From Timburyella sp030842085 (GTDB taxonomy: Bacteria > Bacillota > Clostridia > Oscillospirales > Acutalibacteraceae), in the NCBI GenBank assembly GCA_030842085.1, contig JAUUSE010000010.1:1-46645 (forward strand): a stretch of 46,645 bases of DNA, in the 5' to 3' direction. Shown here one piece after another: positions 24,747 through 33,776 of this stretch; positions within the stretch are counted from its first letter, which is position 1, and every line of letters starts with the position of its first letter. The position numbers and the translations under genes are program-made. The notes beneath the pieces are model-generated. The model did no database searches. It was not told the DNA's origin and saw nothing but the letters and a program-made list of their open reading frames with translations.

Positions 24747-26129
24747 TCAGCTTTCAGCTTGCTTATAGCGCTTATCCAGCAACTTGTCGTCAATTCTGTC
24801 AAGCTCGCTTCTCGGCAGGGTAGAGAGGACTTCCCACCCCATATCCAAAGACATATCAATGCTGCGATTTTCAGTGTGCGACTGGTTTAAAAACACTTGC
24901 TCAAATCTATTTCCAAATTTAATATATTTCTTATCCGTCTCCGACAGCTCATCCTCGCCGATAACAGAGGCTAAAGAGCGTGCATCGTTAACCTTGGCAT
25001 AGGATGAATAAAGCTGATTGGCCAAGTCAACGTGGTCGTCACGGGTATACTCAGCACCTATACCGTCTTTCATAAGTCTTGAAAGGGAGGGGAGAACGTT
25101 TACAGGAGGATATATACCCTTGCCCTCAAGTGCGCGGTCGAGCACTATCTGACCTTCGGTAATATATCCGGTAAGGTCCGGCACCGGATGCGTTATGTCG
25201 TCATTAGGCATTGTTAGAATTGGAATTTGCGTGACAGAGCCGCTGCTGGTATTAATCATACCGGCGCGCTCGTAAAGAGACGCGAGGTCAGAGTAAAGAT
25301 AGCTTGGAAATCCCTTACGTCCTGGAATTTCGCCCTTTGAGGAACTAAACTCGCGCACAGCTTCAGCGTAAGATGTAAGGTCGGTCATAACGACAAGCAC
25401 ATGCTTGCCAAGGTCGTATGCAAGATATTCTGCCGCCGTCAGTGCACAGCGGGGAGTAAGAATTCTTTCTATAATCGGGTCATTTGCAAGATTTAAAAAC
25501 ATAACGGTGTGGTTAAGCACGCCGGAGGATTCAAATGAGTGCCTAAAGAAATCGGCGACGTCGTTTTTAACGCCCATAGCGGCAAAGACTATGGCAAACT
25601 CGCCGCTATCGGAGCCCGTCAGCCTCGCCTGACGTACAATCTGCGCTGCAAGCTCATTGTGGCACATACCTGAGCCGGAGAAAATAGGCAGCTTCTGGCC
25701 GCGTATAAGCGTCGTAAGCACATCTATAGACGATATGCCGGTATTTATATAGTTTCGCGGATATACCCTCGAAACGGGATTTATAGGACTGCCGTTTATG
25801 TCGCGGCGCACTTTTGGGAAAATTTCACCCATACCGTCGGCCGGCTCACCAACGCCATTGAATATTCTGCCGAACATCTCAGGCGACATAGCCAGCTCCA
25901 TCGGATGCGCCGTAAATACCGAGCGCGTATTTGTAAGCGAAATTCCAACCGTGCCCTCAAACACCTGTATGACGACGCGCTGTCCGTCTATCTGCACTAT
26001 TCTGCCCATGCGTGAGGAGCCGTCGTCTAAATTTAATTTTACTATCTCCTCAAACGAAGCGTCCTCGACGCCGTCTAAAACAACCAGCGAGCCCTTTATT
26101 TCACTAAGTCCAACGTGTTCAATAATCAT
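24747..26129 (-). CDS. ntpB: A/V-type ATPase subunit B
   Basis: Subunit B is the non-catalytic nucleotide-site subunit of the A3B3 head. The 460-aa protein is full length, with SGSGMCHNELAAQI in place of a true Walker A, as is normal for B subunits. It also shows VVMTDLTSYAEAVREFSSSKGEIPGRKGFPSYLYSDLASLYERAG-type sequence and SLSRLMKDGIGAEYTRDDH. AGGGAGGG upstream supports ATG 26129. It lies 20 bases after subunit A. Confidence 0.97.
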   Translation of the reverse strand: MIIEHVGLSEIKGSLVVLDGVEDASFEEIVKLNLDDGSSRMGRIVQIDGQRVVIQVFEGTVGISLTNTRSVFTAHPMELAMSPEMFGRIFNGVGEPADGMGEIFPKVRRDINGSPINPVSRVYPRNYINTGISSIDVLTTLIRGQKLPIFSGSGMCHNELAAQIVRQARLTGSDSGEFAIVFAAMGVKNDVADFFRHSFESSGVLNHTVMFLNLANDPIIERILTPRCALTAAEYLAYDLGKHVLVVMTDLTSYAEAVREFSSSKGEIPGRKGFPSYLYSDLASLYERAGMINTSSGSVTQIPILTMPNDDITHPVPDLTGYITEGQIVLDRALEGKGIYPPVNVLPSLSRLMKDGIGAEYTRDDHVDLANQLYSSYAKVNDARSLASVIGEDELSETDKKYIKFGNRFEQVFLNQSHTENRSIDMSLDMGWEVLSTLPRSELDRIDDKLLDKRYKQAES

Positions 26130-26149
26130 AGATAAAACCCTCCCTTAAT

Positions 26150-27913
26150 TTAGCGGCCCGATATTAGAGCATCCATAGTTTTATCTATATCGGTTATATA
26201 TTCATCAAATTTTTCAGGTTCATTGTTTTTTATATCATATTTCATCTTTGTAAGCTTTTCAAAAAGCCCCGTATCCGTCATAAGCCCTATCGGCATGCCG
26301 GTGGATACAAGTTCGCTGCAGCGATTATAAAGATGCATTATAACTTTCATCATTAAAAATTGCTTGTCAAGCGGGACATATGTATCCTCCGCATGATATG
26401 CATTCTGCTGTAAAAAGCCCACGCGTATAACCTTGCCTATTTCAATAATAAGCTTCTGATTATCCGGCAGAACGTCGGCGCCGATAAGCTTAACAATCTC
26501 CATAAGAGAATCTTCTTCTCTTAAAACAGCAAGCATCTGCGCGCGCAAATCCATAAATTCCGGATTAATATTTTCCTCATACCACCGCGCCAAATCGCCG
26601 CTGTATTCGCTGTAGCTCGTCATCCAGTTTATAGCAGGATAATGTCTTGCATACGCGAGCGCCTTGTCCAGTGCCCAGAAGACTCGTGTAAAGCGCTTGG
26701 TATTCTGCGTAACCGGCTCAGAAAAGTCAGAACCCTGCGGTGAAACGGCACCGATAACGGTTATAGAGCCGTTGTCTCCACCCAGTGTTTCCACCATTCC
26801 CGCGCGCTCATAAAAAGCCGACAGACGCGACGGCAGATAAGCAGGGAAGCCCTCTTCCGCCGGCATCTCTTCAAGACGGCCGGAAATTTCTCTCAGCGCT
26901 TCCGCCCATCTTGAGGTGGAGTCAGCCATCATTGCCACGTCATAGCCCATGTCGCGGTAATATTCAGCCAGCGTTATTCCGGTGTATATCGACGCCTCGC
27001 GCGCCGCCACCGGCATGTTTGATGTATTTGCAATAAGTACCGTGCGGTCGAAAAGAAGACGTCCGGTGCGCGGGTCGGTAAGGTCGCTGAATTCTTCAAG
27101 CACCTGCGTCATCTCGTTGCCGCGCTCGCCGCAGCCGACATATATAATTATATCGGCGTCGCACCACTTGGCGAGCTGATGCTGGGTCATTGTTTTTCCG
27201 GTGCCGAAGCCGCCCGGAATAGAGGCGGCGCCGCCCTTAGCAATAGGCAGCATAGAGTCTATTATGCGCTGTCCCGTTATAAGCGGAGTATGAAGCTCCA
27301 GCCTGTTTTTAATGGGACGCGGCACCCTTATAGGCCATTCCTGACAAAGGGTTACATTGTAGGCCTTACCGCTTTTGTCAGTATATTCAAGTACCGTGTC
27401 GTTTATAGTATATTCTCCGTCAGCGGCGACAGATGTGACGGTACCGGACGGAAAGGAAGGAGAAAGCATACATTTATGCTCAATAGAAGGCGTTTCCGGG
27501 CATGTGGCGTAAATTTGTCCCGGATTTATTTCGTCCCCTGCTTTAAGAGTAACATGTACCTTCCATTTTTTATTCTCGTCAAGTTTTGACGCGGTGTTGC
27601 CGCGCGTTATAAAAGCGCCGGTATTTTTTTCTATTTCCAGCAGCGGACGTTCAATGCCGTCAAAAATGCTGCTCAAAATACCAGGGCCAAGCGTCACCGA
27701 CATAGGAGCAGAGGTGGAATATACCGGCTCGCCGGGCTTAAGGCCGGTTGTGTTCTCATAAACCTGAATAGTTGTATATTCGCTGTTTATGCCTATTACC
27801 TCGCCTATTAACTTGTCATTGCCGACAAATACCATTTCCTGCATGGAGAAGTCCTTGGTATTCTTTACGGTAACTACCGGTCCGTTTATGCCGTAAATTA
27901 CGTTATTTGCCAA
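26150..27913 (-). CDS. ntpA: A/V-type ATPase catalytic subunit A
   Basis: Subunit A hydrolyses or makes ATP and drives rotation. The protein is 587 aa with the family's extra non-homologous domain (about 110-190). The Walker A is GGFGTGKT (residues 234-241), followed by YVGCGERGNEMTQVLEEF, MADSTSRWAEALREISGRLEEMPAEEG-type sequence and the C-terminal YSEYSGDLARWY. I chose TTG 27913, giving MANNVIYGINGPVV, because AAGAGGTG is 6 bases upstream. A GTG at 27922 in the same frame is part of that Shine-Dalgarno sequence. Confidence 0.96.
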   Translation of the reverse strand: MANNVIYGINGPVVTVKNTKDFSMQEMVFVGNDKLIGEVIGINSEYTTIQVYENTTGLKPGEPVYSTSAPMSVTLGPGILSSIFDGIERPLLEIEKNTGAFITRGNTASKLDENKKWKVHVTLKAGDEINPGQIYATCPETPSIEHKCMLSPSFPSGTVTSVAADGEYTINDTVLEYTDKSGKAYNVTLCQEWPIRVPRPIKNRLELHTPLITGQRIIDSMLPIAKGGAASIPGGFGTGKTMTQHQLAKWCDADIIIYVGCGERGNEMTQVLEEFSDLTDPRTGRLLFDRTVLIANTSNMPVAAREASIYTGITLAEYYRDMGYDVAMMADSTSRWAEALREISGRLEEMPAEEGFPAYLPSRLSAFYERAGMVETLGGDNGSITVIGAVSPQGSDFSEPVTQNTKRFTRVFWALDKALAYARHYPAINWMTSYSEYSGDLARWYEENINPEFMDLRAQMLAVLREEDSLMEIVKLIGADVLPDNQKLIIEIGKVIRVGFLQQNAYHAEDTYVPLDKQFLMMKVIMHLYNRCSELVSTGMPIGLMTDTGLFEKLTKMKYDIKNNEPEKFDEYITDIDKTMDALISGR

Positions 27914-27940
27914 TATAAACACCTCTTAAACTTATATCAA

Positions 27941-28531
27941 TCAGTCAACATTAAGCCCGGAATTTTCCGCAAACCAGCCGCGCTGGGACTCAAGCCTTAT
28001 ATCAAGAGTATCGTCGGCTATTATTTTTCCGTCCTTGTCCGACGCTTTAAATCCACCAATTGCTATACTGTTATCCTCTTGAACATTTAAATCGGAAAAT
28101 ATTCCGCCGGCAGCTGCTTGAGCAAGCTTTACATCCGCCGGCCTTACATATAAAATAACACCGCCGTTAAAGAGTTCGCTCAGCTTTTTAGCAGAGCGGA
28201 TAAGAAAATCCTTATATTCCGGCGTTTGTGTAAAAGCCGTAAGCTTTAAAGCCGTCTTATTAAAAACATCATCAGTTATTTCGGTGCGGCGGCGGAAGAG
28301 GGCCTTTCGTCCTTCAAGCTGCTTTTCAGCTATTTCGCGGCCAATATCCTCTCGAATGGCGGACGACCTTTTCTGCATAAAAGTATAGCTTTCGCGCTTT
28401 AACTGCGATTCGCATTTTGATATTTCATCTTTTATATACTGCTTAGTTTCCTGCTCAATAAGCTCACGCTTTTTTTCAGATTCTTTCATTATAGCTTCTA
28501 CGAATCTGTCAATTTTAGCTTTCTGATCCAA
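27941..28531 (-). CDS. ntpE: A/V-type ATPase subunit E
   Basis: Subunit E forms the peripheral stalk with subunit H/G and holds the head still. The 196-aa protein is a long charged N-terminal helix (about 1-110) with a mixed alpha/beta C-terminal domain (GGVILYVRPADVKLAQ, GGFKASDKDGKIIADDTLDIRLESQ). The start is TTG 28531 with GGGGGTG upstream. It lies between subunits F and A. Confidence 0.93.
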   Translation of the reverse strand: MDQKAKIDRFVEAIMKESEKKRELIEQETKQYIKDEISKCESQLKRESYTFMQKRSSAIREDIGREIAEKQLEGRKALFRRRTEITDDVFNKTALKLTAFTQTPEYKDFLIRSAKKLSELFNGGVILYVRPADVKLAQAAAGGIFSDLNVQEDNSIAIGGFKASDKDGKIIADDTLDIRLESQRGWFAENSGLNVD

Positions 28532-28542
28532 TGCGGCACCCC

Positions 28543-28851
28543 CTAAATTTTAACGCCTATGGCTTCGCGGACATACCGCGTTATAGAGTCTTTGGTACGT
28601 CCCTCAGCATGTCTGTCAGGAATTTCGACAAGCAGTGGGCGGCGATAATCAACCTTGATTTTATAAATGAGGTCAGGGCAAAGAGAAACCAGACGCTCGG
28701 TAATAAGAACTATTCCTATATTTTCATCCTTAATCGTCTTTTTTATTGATGCTTCAACCTCTTCAGCAGTATGCACGACCGTGCCGTCAATGCCGGCCAG
28801 CCTCATGCCTACTAATGTATCATGATTATCGCTTATTAAATATATCTGCAT
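28543..28851 (-). CDS. ntpF: A/V-type ATPase subunit F
   Basis: Subunit F binds subunit D on the central rotor and modulates activity. The 102-aa protein matches the family (MQIYLISDNHDTLVGMRLAGI, then IGIVLITERL and PLLVEIPDR). I chose ATG 28851 because AAGGA lies 8 bases upstream and the length fits; longer in-frame starts would add a non-conserved N terminus. Its stop is 11 bases before subunit E. Confidence 0.92.
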   Translation of the reverse strand: MQIYLISDNHDTLVGMRLAGIDGTVVHTAEEVEASIKKTIKDENIGIVLITERLVSLCPDLIYKIKVDYRRPLLVEIPDRHAEGRTKDSITRYVREAIGVKI

Positions 28852-29001
28852 AAAAACAGTCCTTTGCCGTTTTAACTTAGACATGAAAGATTCAAGAGCA
28901 GCTTTATGTGTCAACACAGAACTTTGAATAAGAGAACAGCTGCTCTCACAGTCAAAAATCTATTGTCCAAAATAAACGGAATATTACAAAATTAATTCAA
29001 A

Positions 29002-29490
29002 CTATCCTATCGTCGGCAGCTTAAGCCAGATAAGGAAAGCGATAACGAAGCCGTAAAGCGCGAGCGCTTCACCGAGAACAACAAAAATCATCGATTTACC
29101 AAACGAGCTCGGATCCTCCGAAACAGCGCCTATGGCAGCCGGAGCGCCGGCAGCCAGAGCAATACCAGCGCCTATACCCGCCAGTCCGATACTGAGCGCA
29201 GCGGCGATAAAGCCCATGCCTATTGCATTGTCATAGTCCGCCGCATCAGCCTGTTCAGACACAGAAGTCTGCGCTGAAGCATCGTTTGTATCGGCAGTAG
29301 TAGTATCAGCAGAAACAGCTACTGCGCAGGAAAAGCATATTACTACTGACGCAAGGAGCATTACAGCGTGGCGCTTAAGCGCTCTCTTTACATTGCCGGT
29401 TCTGCGCATCGTGCGGAAAGCAACAAATACAGAAGCGGCGATAGCGATAATTGGGATAGCGATTACAAAAGCGATAAGTAATGTTGACAT
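29002..29490 (-). CDS. ntpK: A/V-type ATPase rotor-ring subunit K with N-terminal extension
   Basis: Subunit K forms the ion-carrying membrane ring. Residues 88-157 are the conserved hairpin, with GLAGIGAGIALAAGAPAAIGA and VVLGEALALYGFVIAFLI; E141 is the likely ion-binding carboxylate. The N-terminal half is unusual. A helix (3-23) and a basic loop come first. A second hydrophobic segment (43-59) then ends in VSA before an acidic/Thr-rich linker (62-86). That half lacks an ion-site glutamate and looks like a signal sequence with a possible cleavage after residue 61. It is not a normal first hairpin. The gene is 28 bases after subunit I. Confidence 0.93.
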   Translation of the reverse strand: MSTLLIAFVIAIPIIAIAASVFVAFRTMRRTGNVKRALKRHAVMLLASVVICFSCAVAVSADTTTADTNDASAQTSVSEQADAADYDNAIGMGFIAAALSIGLAGIGAGIALAAGAPAAIGAVSEDPSSFGKSMIFVVLGEALALYGFVIAFLIWLKLPTIG

Positions 29491-29518
29491 AATTTTACTC
29501 CAATCCGGGAATTAACCC

Positions 29519-31462
29519 TTATATTTGTTGAATATCATTTTTAATATTTATTGACGCGTATTTTCTGCCGCCGCCCTCATAGAAGCGGCTGAACATCTCG
29601 TAGAATTCAAGCCTTAATACCTGAACACCAACAAGCAGCCCCTCAAGCACGGTGACAAAGACATTGCCGAACACCATTATAATTATACCGACTATTCCGC
29701 CGCCGACAATATCGTAAAGAGAGGTGAAGACCATCATCATGCTGGCGTGCACTAAGACAAATGCACCTACACGTATAAAAGATACAGTATTTGTAAAGAA
29801 AGTCAAAATTGATTCAAACAGTTCAAAGAAGCTTTGCATGAAATATTCTCCAAAGCTCATGTCCAAAAGCTTCTTTTTGTGCGACACAAGGTTGCCGAGC
29901 GGCTCTTTAAACAGAATGATTATAATAGGAAGAACGACGCCTATAAGTATCGTCGGAAGCAGCGGCAGACTAAAGCCTAACATTATGCTGCCAGCCACCA
30001 ATATAATTGTAAGATAAATTGCCATTCCGGCAAATCCGTTCGGACCAAACAGCGATTTTTCATAGTTTTTCTGCTTTAAATTGGATACAATGTTGAGCAG
30101 CATTGCTATTACAATCATCGCCATGCCGAAAATAATGGCAAACAGCAGTATTGTTGTAACATCTTCCATTACGCTTATTGGCTTTTCACTAAATCCGATT
30201 GCTCGGTATAACGGGTCAAGTACATTTTCCAGCCCAAATACCGAGCCGAATACAATTCCGAAAAAAGCGCCGCACAGTCCGCACGGTATAAGTATTTTAC
30301 CAAGCGGCATTCCCTTAAGCTTATACATGAGAAAGCCGGCAATCGCCAAAACAATGCCCTGACCCAAATCGGCAAACATTATGCCGAACATTATGGTATA
30401 TGTGATAGCCACGAAAATGGTTGGGTCAATCTCGCCGTAATTAGGAAGCCCATACATCGACACAAAATATTCAAACGGCCTGAAAATTTTTAAATTTCGC
30501 AGCTTTGTAGGCGGCTTTACACGATTATTTTTCTTTGGCTCGTCATAGGAATATTCTATTCCGTCGACCTTATCCATTATTTTTGAGAATTTGGCTTTCT
30601 CCTTAAGCGGAATCCAGCCGACCAACATGAAGTAATTGTTGTACTTTGCGCAGTACCGCCTTATTTCAAACGCGTTGTATCTCAGCTTAATTGAAGTATA
30701 TATTTTAAGACAACGGTCATGCTCGCTGCTTACAAACTCTATAATTTCGTTTGTAAGCGACTCATAATCTTTTTGCAGCTTCTCACGTCTTGCCGTAAGT
30801 TCGTCAAGCGCCTGAGCAGGAGTACCGGCAGAATCAGGAATTCTAAGACGCTCAAAATATAGACTTGCAAAAATTTCGTCGACCTCGTCCTCTCGCTCCA
30901 GCGGAGTAACATAAACCCCCCAATAGAATTCGTCGTCAGAAGAGCAGGGAACAAATACAAGATAAGGATTGTCCGTGAAAGTCTTCAGCTTAACAAAGCT
31001 GTCAGCAGGAATACGTCCGAACCTAACCTTTAAATACTGCGATGAAAACACTTTGGACAGCGGAATATCAAGCGATGTAAAATGCTGAAGCTGCTCAATA
31101 CTTATATCAAGAGATGCCAGTTCTTTTTCAATGTTTGAATGATTTGCTATAAGCGAGTCCATCTGTTCTTTAAATTTATCGGTGTATTTTACTATATCGT
31201 CGACATCAATATCGATTTCACTATCCTTAATAAGCTCTGGCTCTATGTCCGAAAGTTTTAAGATGTCGGTAAGTTTAGATAAAGGCGCAGCATAAGGATT
31301 TTCGTCAGTAACACGGGCAATAGATATTGCTTTAACGTCAGAAAGCAGCTCTGTAGTAGATTCTGGCTGAAAAACTCGTGAGCTGACGCAAGCGTCTATA
31401 GCTTTATCCAGTATGTTGTAATTGCCTATTAAATTGACCATCGTCATTTTTTCTACAGACAA
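29519..31462 (-). CDS. ntpI: A/V-type ATPase subunit I (membrane stator)
   Basis: Subunit I, the equivalent of eukaryotic subunit a, provides the ion half-channels and anchors the peripheral stalk. The 647-aa protein has a cytoplasmic N-terminal half (to about 340) and then seven to eight membrane helices, including YTIMFGIMFADLGQGIVLA and, near the end, ESILTFFTNTVSFIRVGAF, where the arginine faces the ring carboxylate. The start is TTG 31462 with GGGGTG 6 bases upstream. It lies 15 bases after subunit C. Confidence 0.95.
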   Translation of the reverse strand: MSVEKMTMVNLIGNYNILDKAIDACVSSRVFQPESTTELLSDVKAISIARVTDENPYAAPLSKLTDILKLSDIEPELIKDSEIDIDVDDIVKYTDKFKEQMDSLIANHSNIEKELASLDISIEQLQHFTSLDIPLSKVFSSQYLKVRFGRIPADSFVKLKTFTDNPYLVFVPCSSDDEFYWGVYVTPLEREDEVDEIFASLYFERLRIPDSAGTPAQALDELTARREKLQKDYESLTNEIIEFVSSEHDRCLKIYTSIKLRYNAFEIRRYCAKYNNYFMLVGWIPLKEKAKFSKIMDKVDGIEYSYDEPKKNNRVKPPTKLRNLKIFRPFEYFVSMYGLPNYGEIDPTIFVAITYTIMFGIMFADLGQGIVLAIAGFLMYKLKGMPLGKILIPCGLCGAFFGIVFGSVFGLENVLDPLYRAIGFSEKPISVMEDVTTILLFAIIFGMAMIVIAMLLNIVSNLKQKNYEKSLFGPNGFAGMAIYLTIILVAGSIMLGFSLPLLPTILIGVVLPIIIILFKEPLGNLVSHKKKLLDMSFGEYFMQSFFELFESILTFFTNTVSFIRVGAFVLVHASMMMVFTSLYDIVGGGIVGIIIMVFGNVFVTVLEGLLVGVQVLRLEFYEMFSRFYEGGGRKYASINIKNDIQQI

Positions 31463-31477
31463 ATTTTCACCCCCTAA

Positions 31478-32530
31478 TTATGAATAAAACAAAACTAAAT
31501 CTTTATATTCATCAAAGGGCACTTTATACCTTGCGCCTTCGATAATAGTCGTAATATCTTTAATCTCATAATCAAATAGATAAAAGTAGCATGCCATCGC
31601 CACTGACGAGTACTTAGTATATCTCAGCTTTTTAGAAATGTATTTATAAAATACAATATAGCAGTTCATGTCAATTCTAGAATTGCTAAAATCGCAATAT
31701 TTGGTGTGGTAAGCCTGCTTTACTATTTCCAAAACCTCATCTGGATTATCTGAGGAAAGCATTTTATTTAGCTGCTTTTTTGAAATTTTATATTGATATG
31801 GCAGCATTTGTGAAATAAGCACTTCTTTAGAGAGTCCAAAATATTTTTTGCTGCGGTAAATACGTCTTATATTGTCAAGCTCAGCTTTCATTTTATATAT
31901 ATTAATTAAATCTTCATTGCCCGCATGCAGGCTGCCGCCTATAAGCTTGAAAAGCAGTTTATATAAATATTTGTAAAGCTCAGCCTCTATGTTTAAAATG
32001 TCAAGCGGCTCTCCTTCTTTAACCTCAAAGGGAGAAAATAACTTCTGATAAGGCGAGTGACTTAAAAACTCAATAAGCTCGCTGTAACTTTTAACCTGAG
32101 ACAGCGCAACTAAGTCTAGCGGTGTATGTTTGTTGAAAAAGTCTGGTATATTCAGCAGGTATTCCTCCGGATGCCCCGCATTAAAGTACCTGATAAAGCT
32201 TAAAAGCTCTTCAATCTCGCCGTATGCTGTTATAAACTCAAAGAAGTGATTGCCGACAGATTTTTCAAAATTGCATAACTCGGCAAAGTCGGATAAAAGT
32301 TGAGAGCGAAGAAGAAGTTCAAGATTTCCGCGATGTATGGCCGATTCATTTATATTTTTAAGCACATTCCCATAATGTGTATTGCTCTTTAAATATGCGG
32401 CAATATCCGAAACGCTGGACATAGCTACAAGGGCTTTATAGTCGTCGGACTTTAAGCGTTTTCCGAATTTGGCCCGTGTTTTGGTAAGCACGGAATTAGA
32501 TGCATAGTTGCTTAACATATCAATTACCAT
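31478..32530 (-). CDS. ntpC: A/V-type ATPase subunit C
   Basis: Subunit C (equivalent of eukaryotic subunit d) sits like a funnel on the ring and couples it to the D-F shaft. The 350-aa, largely helical protein matches in length and in motifs such as LNIEAELYKYLYKLLFKLIGG, EDLINIYKMKAELDNIRRIYR and the C-terminal YEIKDITTIIEGARYKVP. ATG 32530 has only a weak upstream site; a second ATG four codons later is an alternative. It is between subunits H and I. Confidence 0.92.
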   Translation of the reverse strand: MVIDMLSNYASNSVLTKTRAKFGKRLKSDDYKALVAMSSVSDIAAYLKSNTHYGNVLKNINESAIHRGNLELLLRSQLLSDFAELCNFEKSVGNHFFEFITAYGEIEELLSFIRYFNAGHPEEYLLNIPDFFNKHTPLDLVALSQVKSYSELIEFLSHSPYQKLFSPFEVKEGEPLDILNIEAELYKYLYKLLFKLIGGSLHAGNEDLINIYKMKAELDNIRRIYRSKKYFGLSKEVLISQMLPYQYKISKKQLNKMLSSDNPDEVLEIVKQAYHTKYCDFSNSRIDMNCYIVFYKYISKKLRYTKYSSVAMACYFYLFDYEIKDITTIIEGARYKVPFDEYKDLVLFYS

Positions 32531-32572
32531 CCATTTTCAGGCAAAATTAGAGGCAGAATGTTATTTAAAAAA

Positions 32573-32881
32573 TCAATTAATTGATTTTTTAAATAACATA
32601 TCTACCCAATTCTCAGCTTTGCTTTCATATGCTTTATTAAGCTTATCCATAATGGCTTTGTTCTGCTCGTCATTTTTCTTTATCTGATTTTCTGCTGCCT
32701 GACGCTCAGATTTTTCAAATTCCGCTATGCGTGCCTGCATTTTCTCATTAAATTCACGGCGAAGCTCTTCTTTTTTCTGATTTATAGAAGACTTGGCTTC
32801 AGTACGCATGGCCTCTGATTTAGCGGTCATTTCGCGGGCTTTTGTATCTATTTCCAGGATTTTTTTAATCATGTCTTCCAT
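32573..32881 (-). CDS. A/V-type ATPase subunit H/G-like peripheral stalk protein
   Basis: The 102-aa protein is an almost continuous charged coiled coil (AKSEAMRTEAKSSINQKKEELRREF, EKSERQAAENQIKKNDEQNK). This fits the stalk subunit that pairs with E, named H in archaea and G in eukaryotes. Sequence conservation in this family is low, so operon position is the main support. I chose ATG 32881, 7 bases after AGGAG; the ATG at 32887 is too close to that site. It is the first gene after the operon promoter. Confidence 0.8.
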   Translation of the reverse strand: MEDMIKKILEIDTKAREMTAKSEAMRTEAKSSINQKKEELRREFNEKMQARIAEFEKSERQAAENQIKKNDEQNKAIMDKLNKAYESKAENWVDMLFKKSIN

Positions 32882-32953
32882 ACTCATTCTCCTAACCGTA
32901 AATATAATAATCCTTTGTTAAATAAAATACAATAGCAAATATTTATAAAACGA

Positions 32954-32982
32954 ATTATAGCACTATCCAAAATAATTTGCAA
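32954..32982 (-). promoter_or_regulatory. Sigma-A promoter of the A/V-ATPase operon
   Basis: On the minus strand TTGCAA, 17 bases, TATAAT, about 70 bases upstream of the first stalk-subunit gene. It is the only strong promoter seen for the nine genes. Confidence 0.75.
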
Positions 32983-33009
32983 ATTGCCTATATAAATCAA
33001 AAAGTAATT

Positions 33010-33041
33010 TTTCACAAAAAAACGCTTGATGTTTTGTGAAA
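33010..33041. repeat. Inverted repeat between divergent promoters
   Basis: TTTCACAAAA (33010-33019) and TTTTGTGAAA (33032-33041) form a perfect 10-bp inverted repeat with a 12-base centre. It lies just upstream of the ATPase promoter and upstream of the divergent gene at 33156. It has no T run suited to a terminator, so an operator is more likely than a terminator, but no regulator is identified. Confidence 0.45.
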
Positions 33042-33155
33042 GATAATTTTATTTTATGATTTTTACATTCGAAAGATTTTGAAATATCTATCAAAGCATA
33101 AATAGATAATAAAAAGTAAACATTAAAATAAAATCATATTTTAGCTGGGTGAGAA

Positions 33156-33695
33156 ATGAATACAATTATAATATTCGGCGATGAAGATGACAATGAAATA
33201 TATATGCTGCTGAAAAAATACTTTTATGCTAATTGCATAGCAATAAGCAAATTTGAGCTGTATTTGTCAAAGCATCCGGAAATTCTTTTAATTGAAAAAA
33301 GCAGTTTATTTGATATTGTTGCAAATAACGCAATAATCATTTTTAAAAACACCTGCAAAGTAAATCATATTCACAATTTTTCGTCGGGCTTTACAGCGGT
33401 ATTTGACTCAAAAAACAGCGATGTAAAAAATTTTTTGCTGGGCAGAAATATAAGAGCCGTTTCATGCGGGCTTGGGACAAGCGACACGCTTAATATTTCG
33501 GGAGTAGAACTGGGCGCCGCCGTAAGCCTTCAGCGAAAGCTTCCGACGCTAAGCGGCGAGATAAATTTACCTCAGGATATAGTTGTAAAAAATATCGGCA
33601 AGTTAGATGAATTTTCTGTTATGGCTTTTTGCGCCGTCAAATTGCTCACCGGCAAGACGGACGGACTAAATATTGATTTAAAATTTTTCCAGTAA
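33156..33695 (+). CDS. Hypothetical protein
   Basis: I do not recognise this 179-aa protein. It begins MNTIIIFGDEDDNEIYMLLKKYF and has alternating beta/alpha patterns. A middle part reads IRAVSCGLGTSDTLNISGVELG, and a conserved-looking AVSLQRKLPTLSGEINLPQDIVV lies near residues 123-145. The glycine-rich turn recalls nucleotide-binding or Mur-ligase-like folds, but that is weak. No signal peptide or membrane helix is seen. GGGTGAG precedes ATG 33156. It is divergent from the ATPase operon and lies 81 bases before the SASP gene, so it could be sporulation-linked by position only. Confidence 0.7.
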   Translation: MNTIIIFGDEDDNEIYMLLKKYFYANCIAISKFELYLSKHPEILLIEKSSLFDIVANNAIIIFKNTCKVNHIHNFSSGFTAVFDSKNSDVKNFLLGRNIRAVSCGLGTSDTLNISGVELGAAVSLQRKLPTLSGEINLPQDIVVKNIGKLDEFSVMAFCAVKLLTGKTDGLNIDLKFFQ

Positions 33696-33776
33696 TTTAC
33701 AGTAATAAAAAAGTATATAGAGATAATAATATTACTGCAAACGCTGAAAAGAATAAAGTAAGGAGTGCAATAAAAC

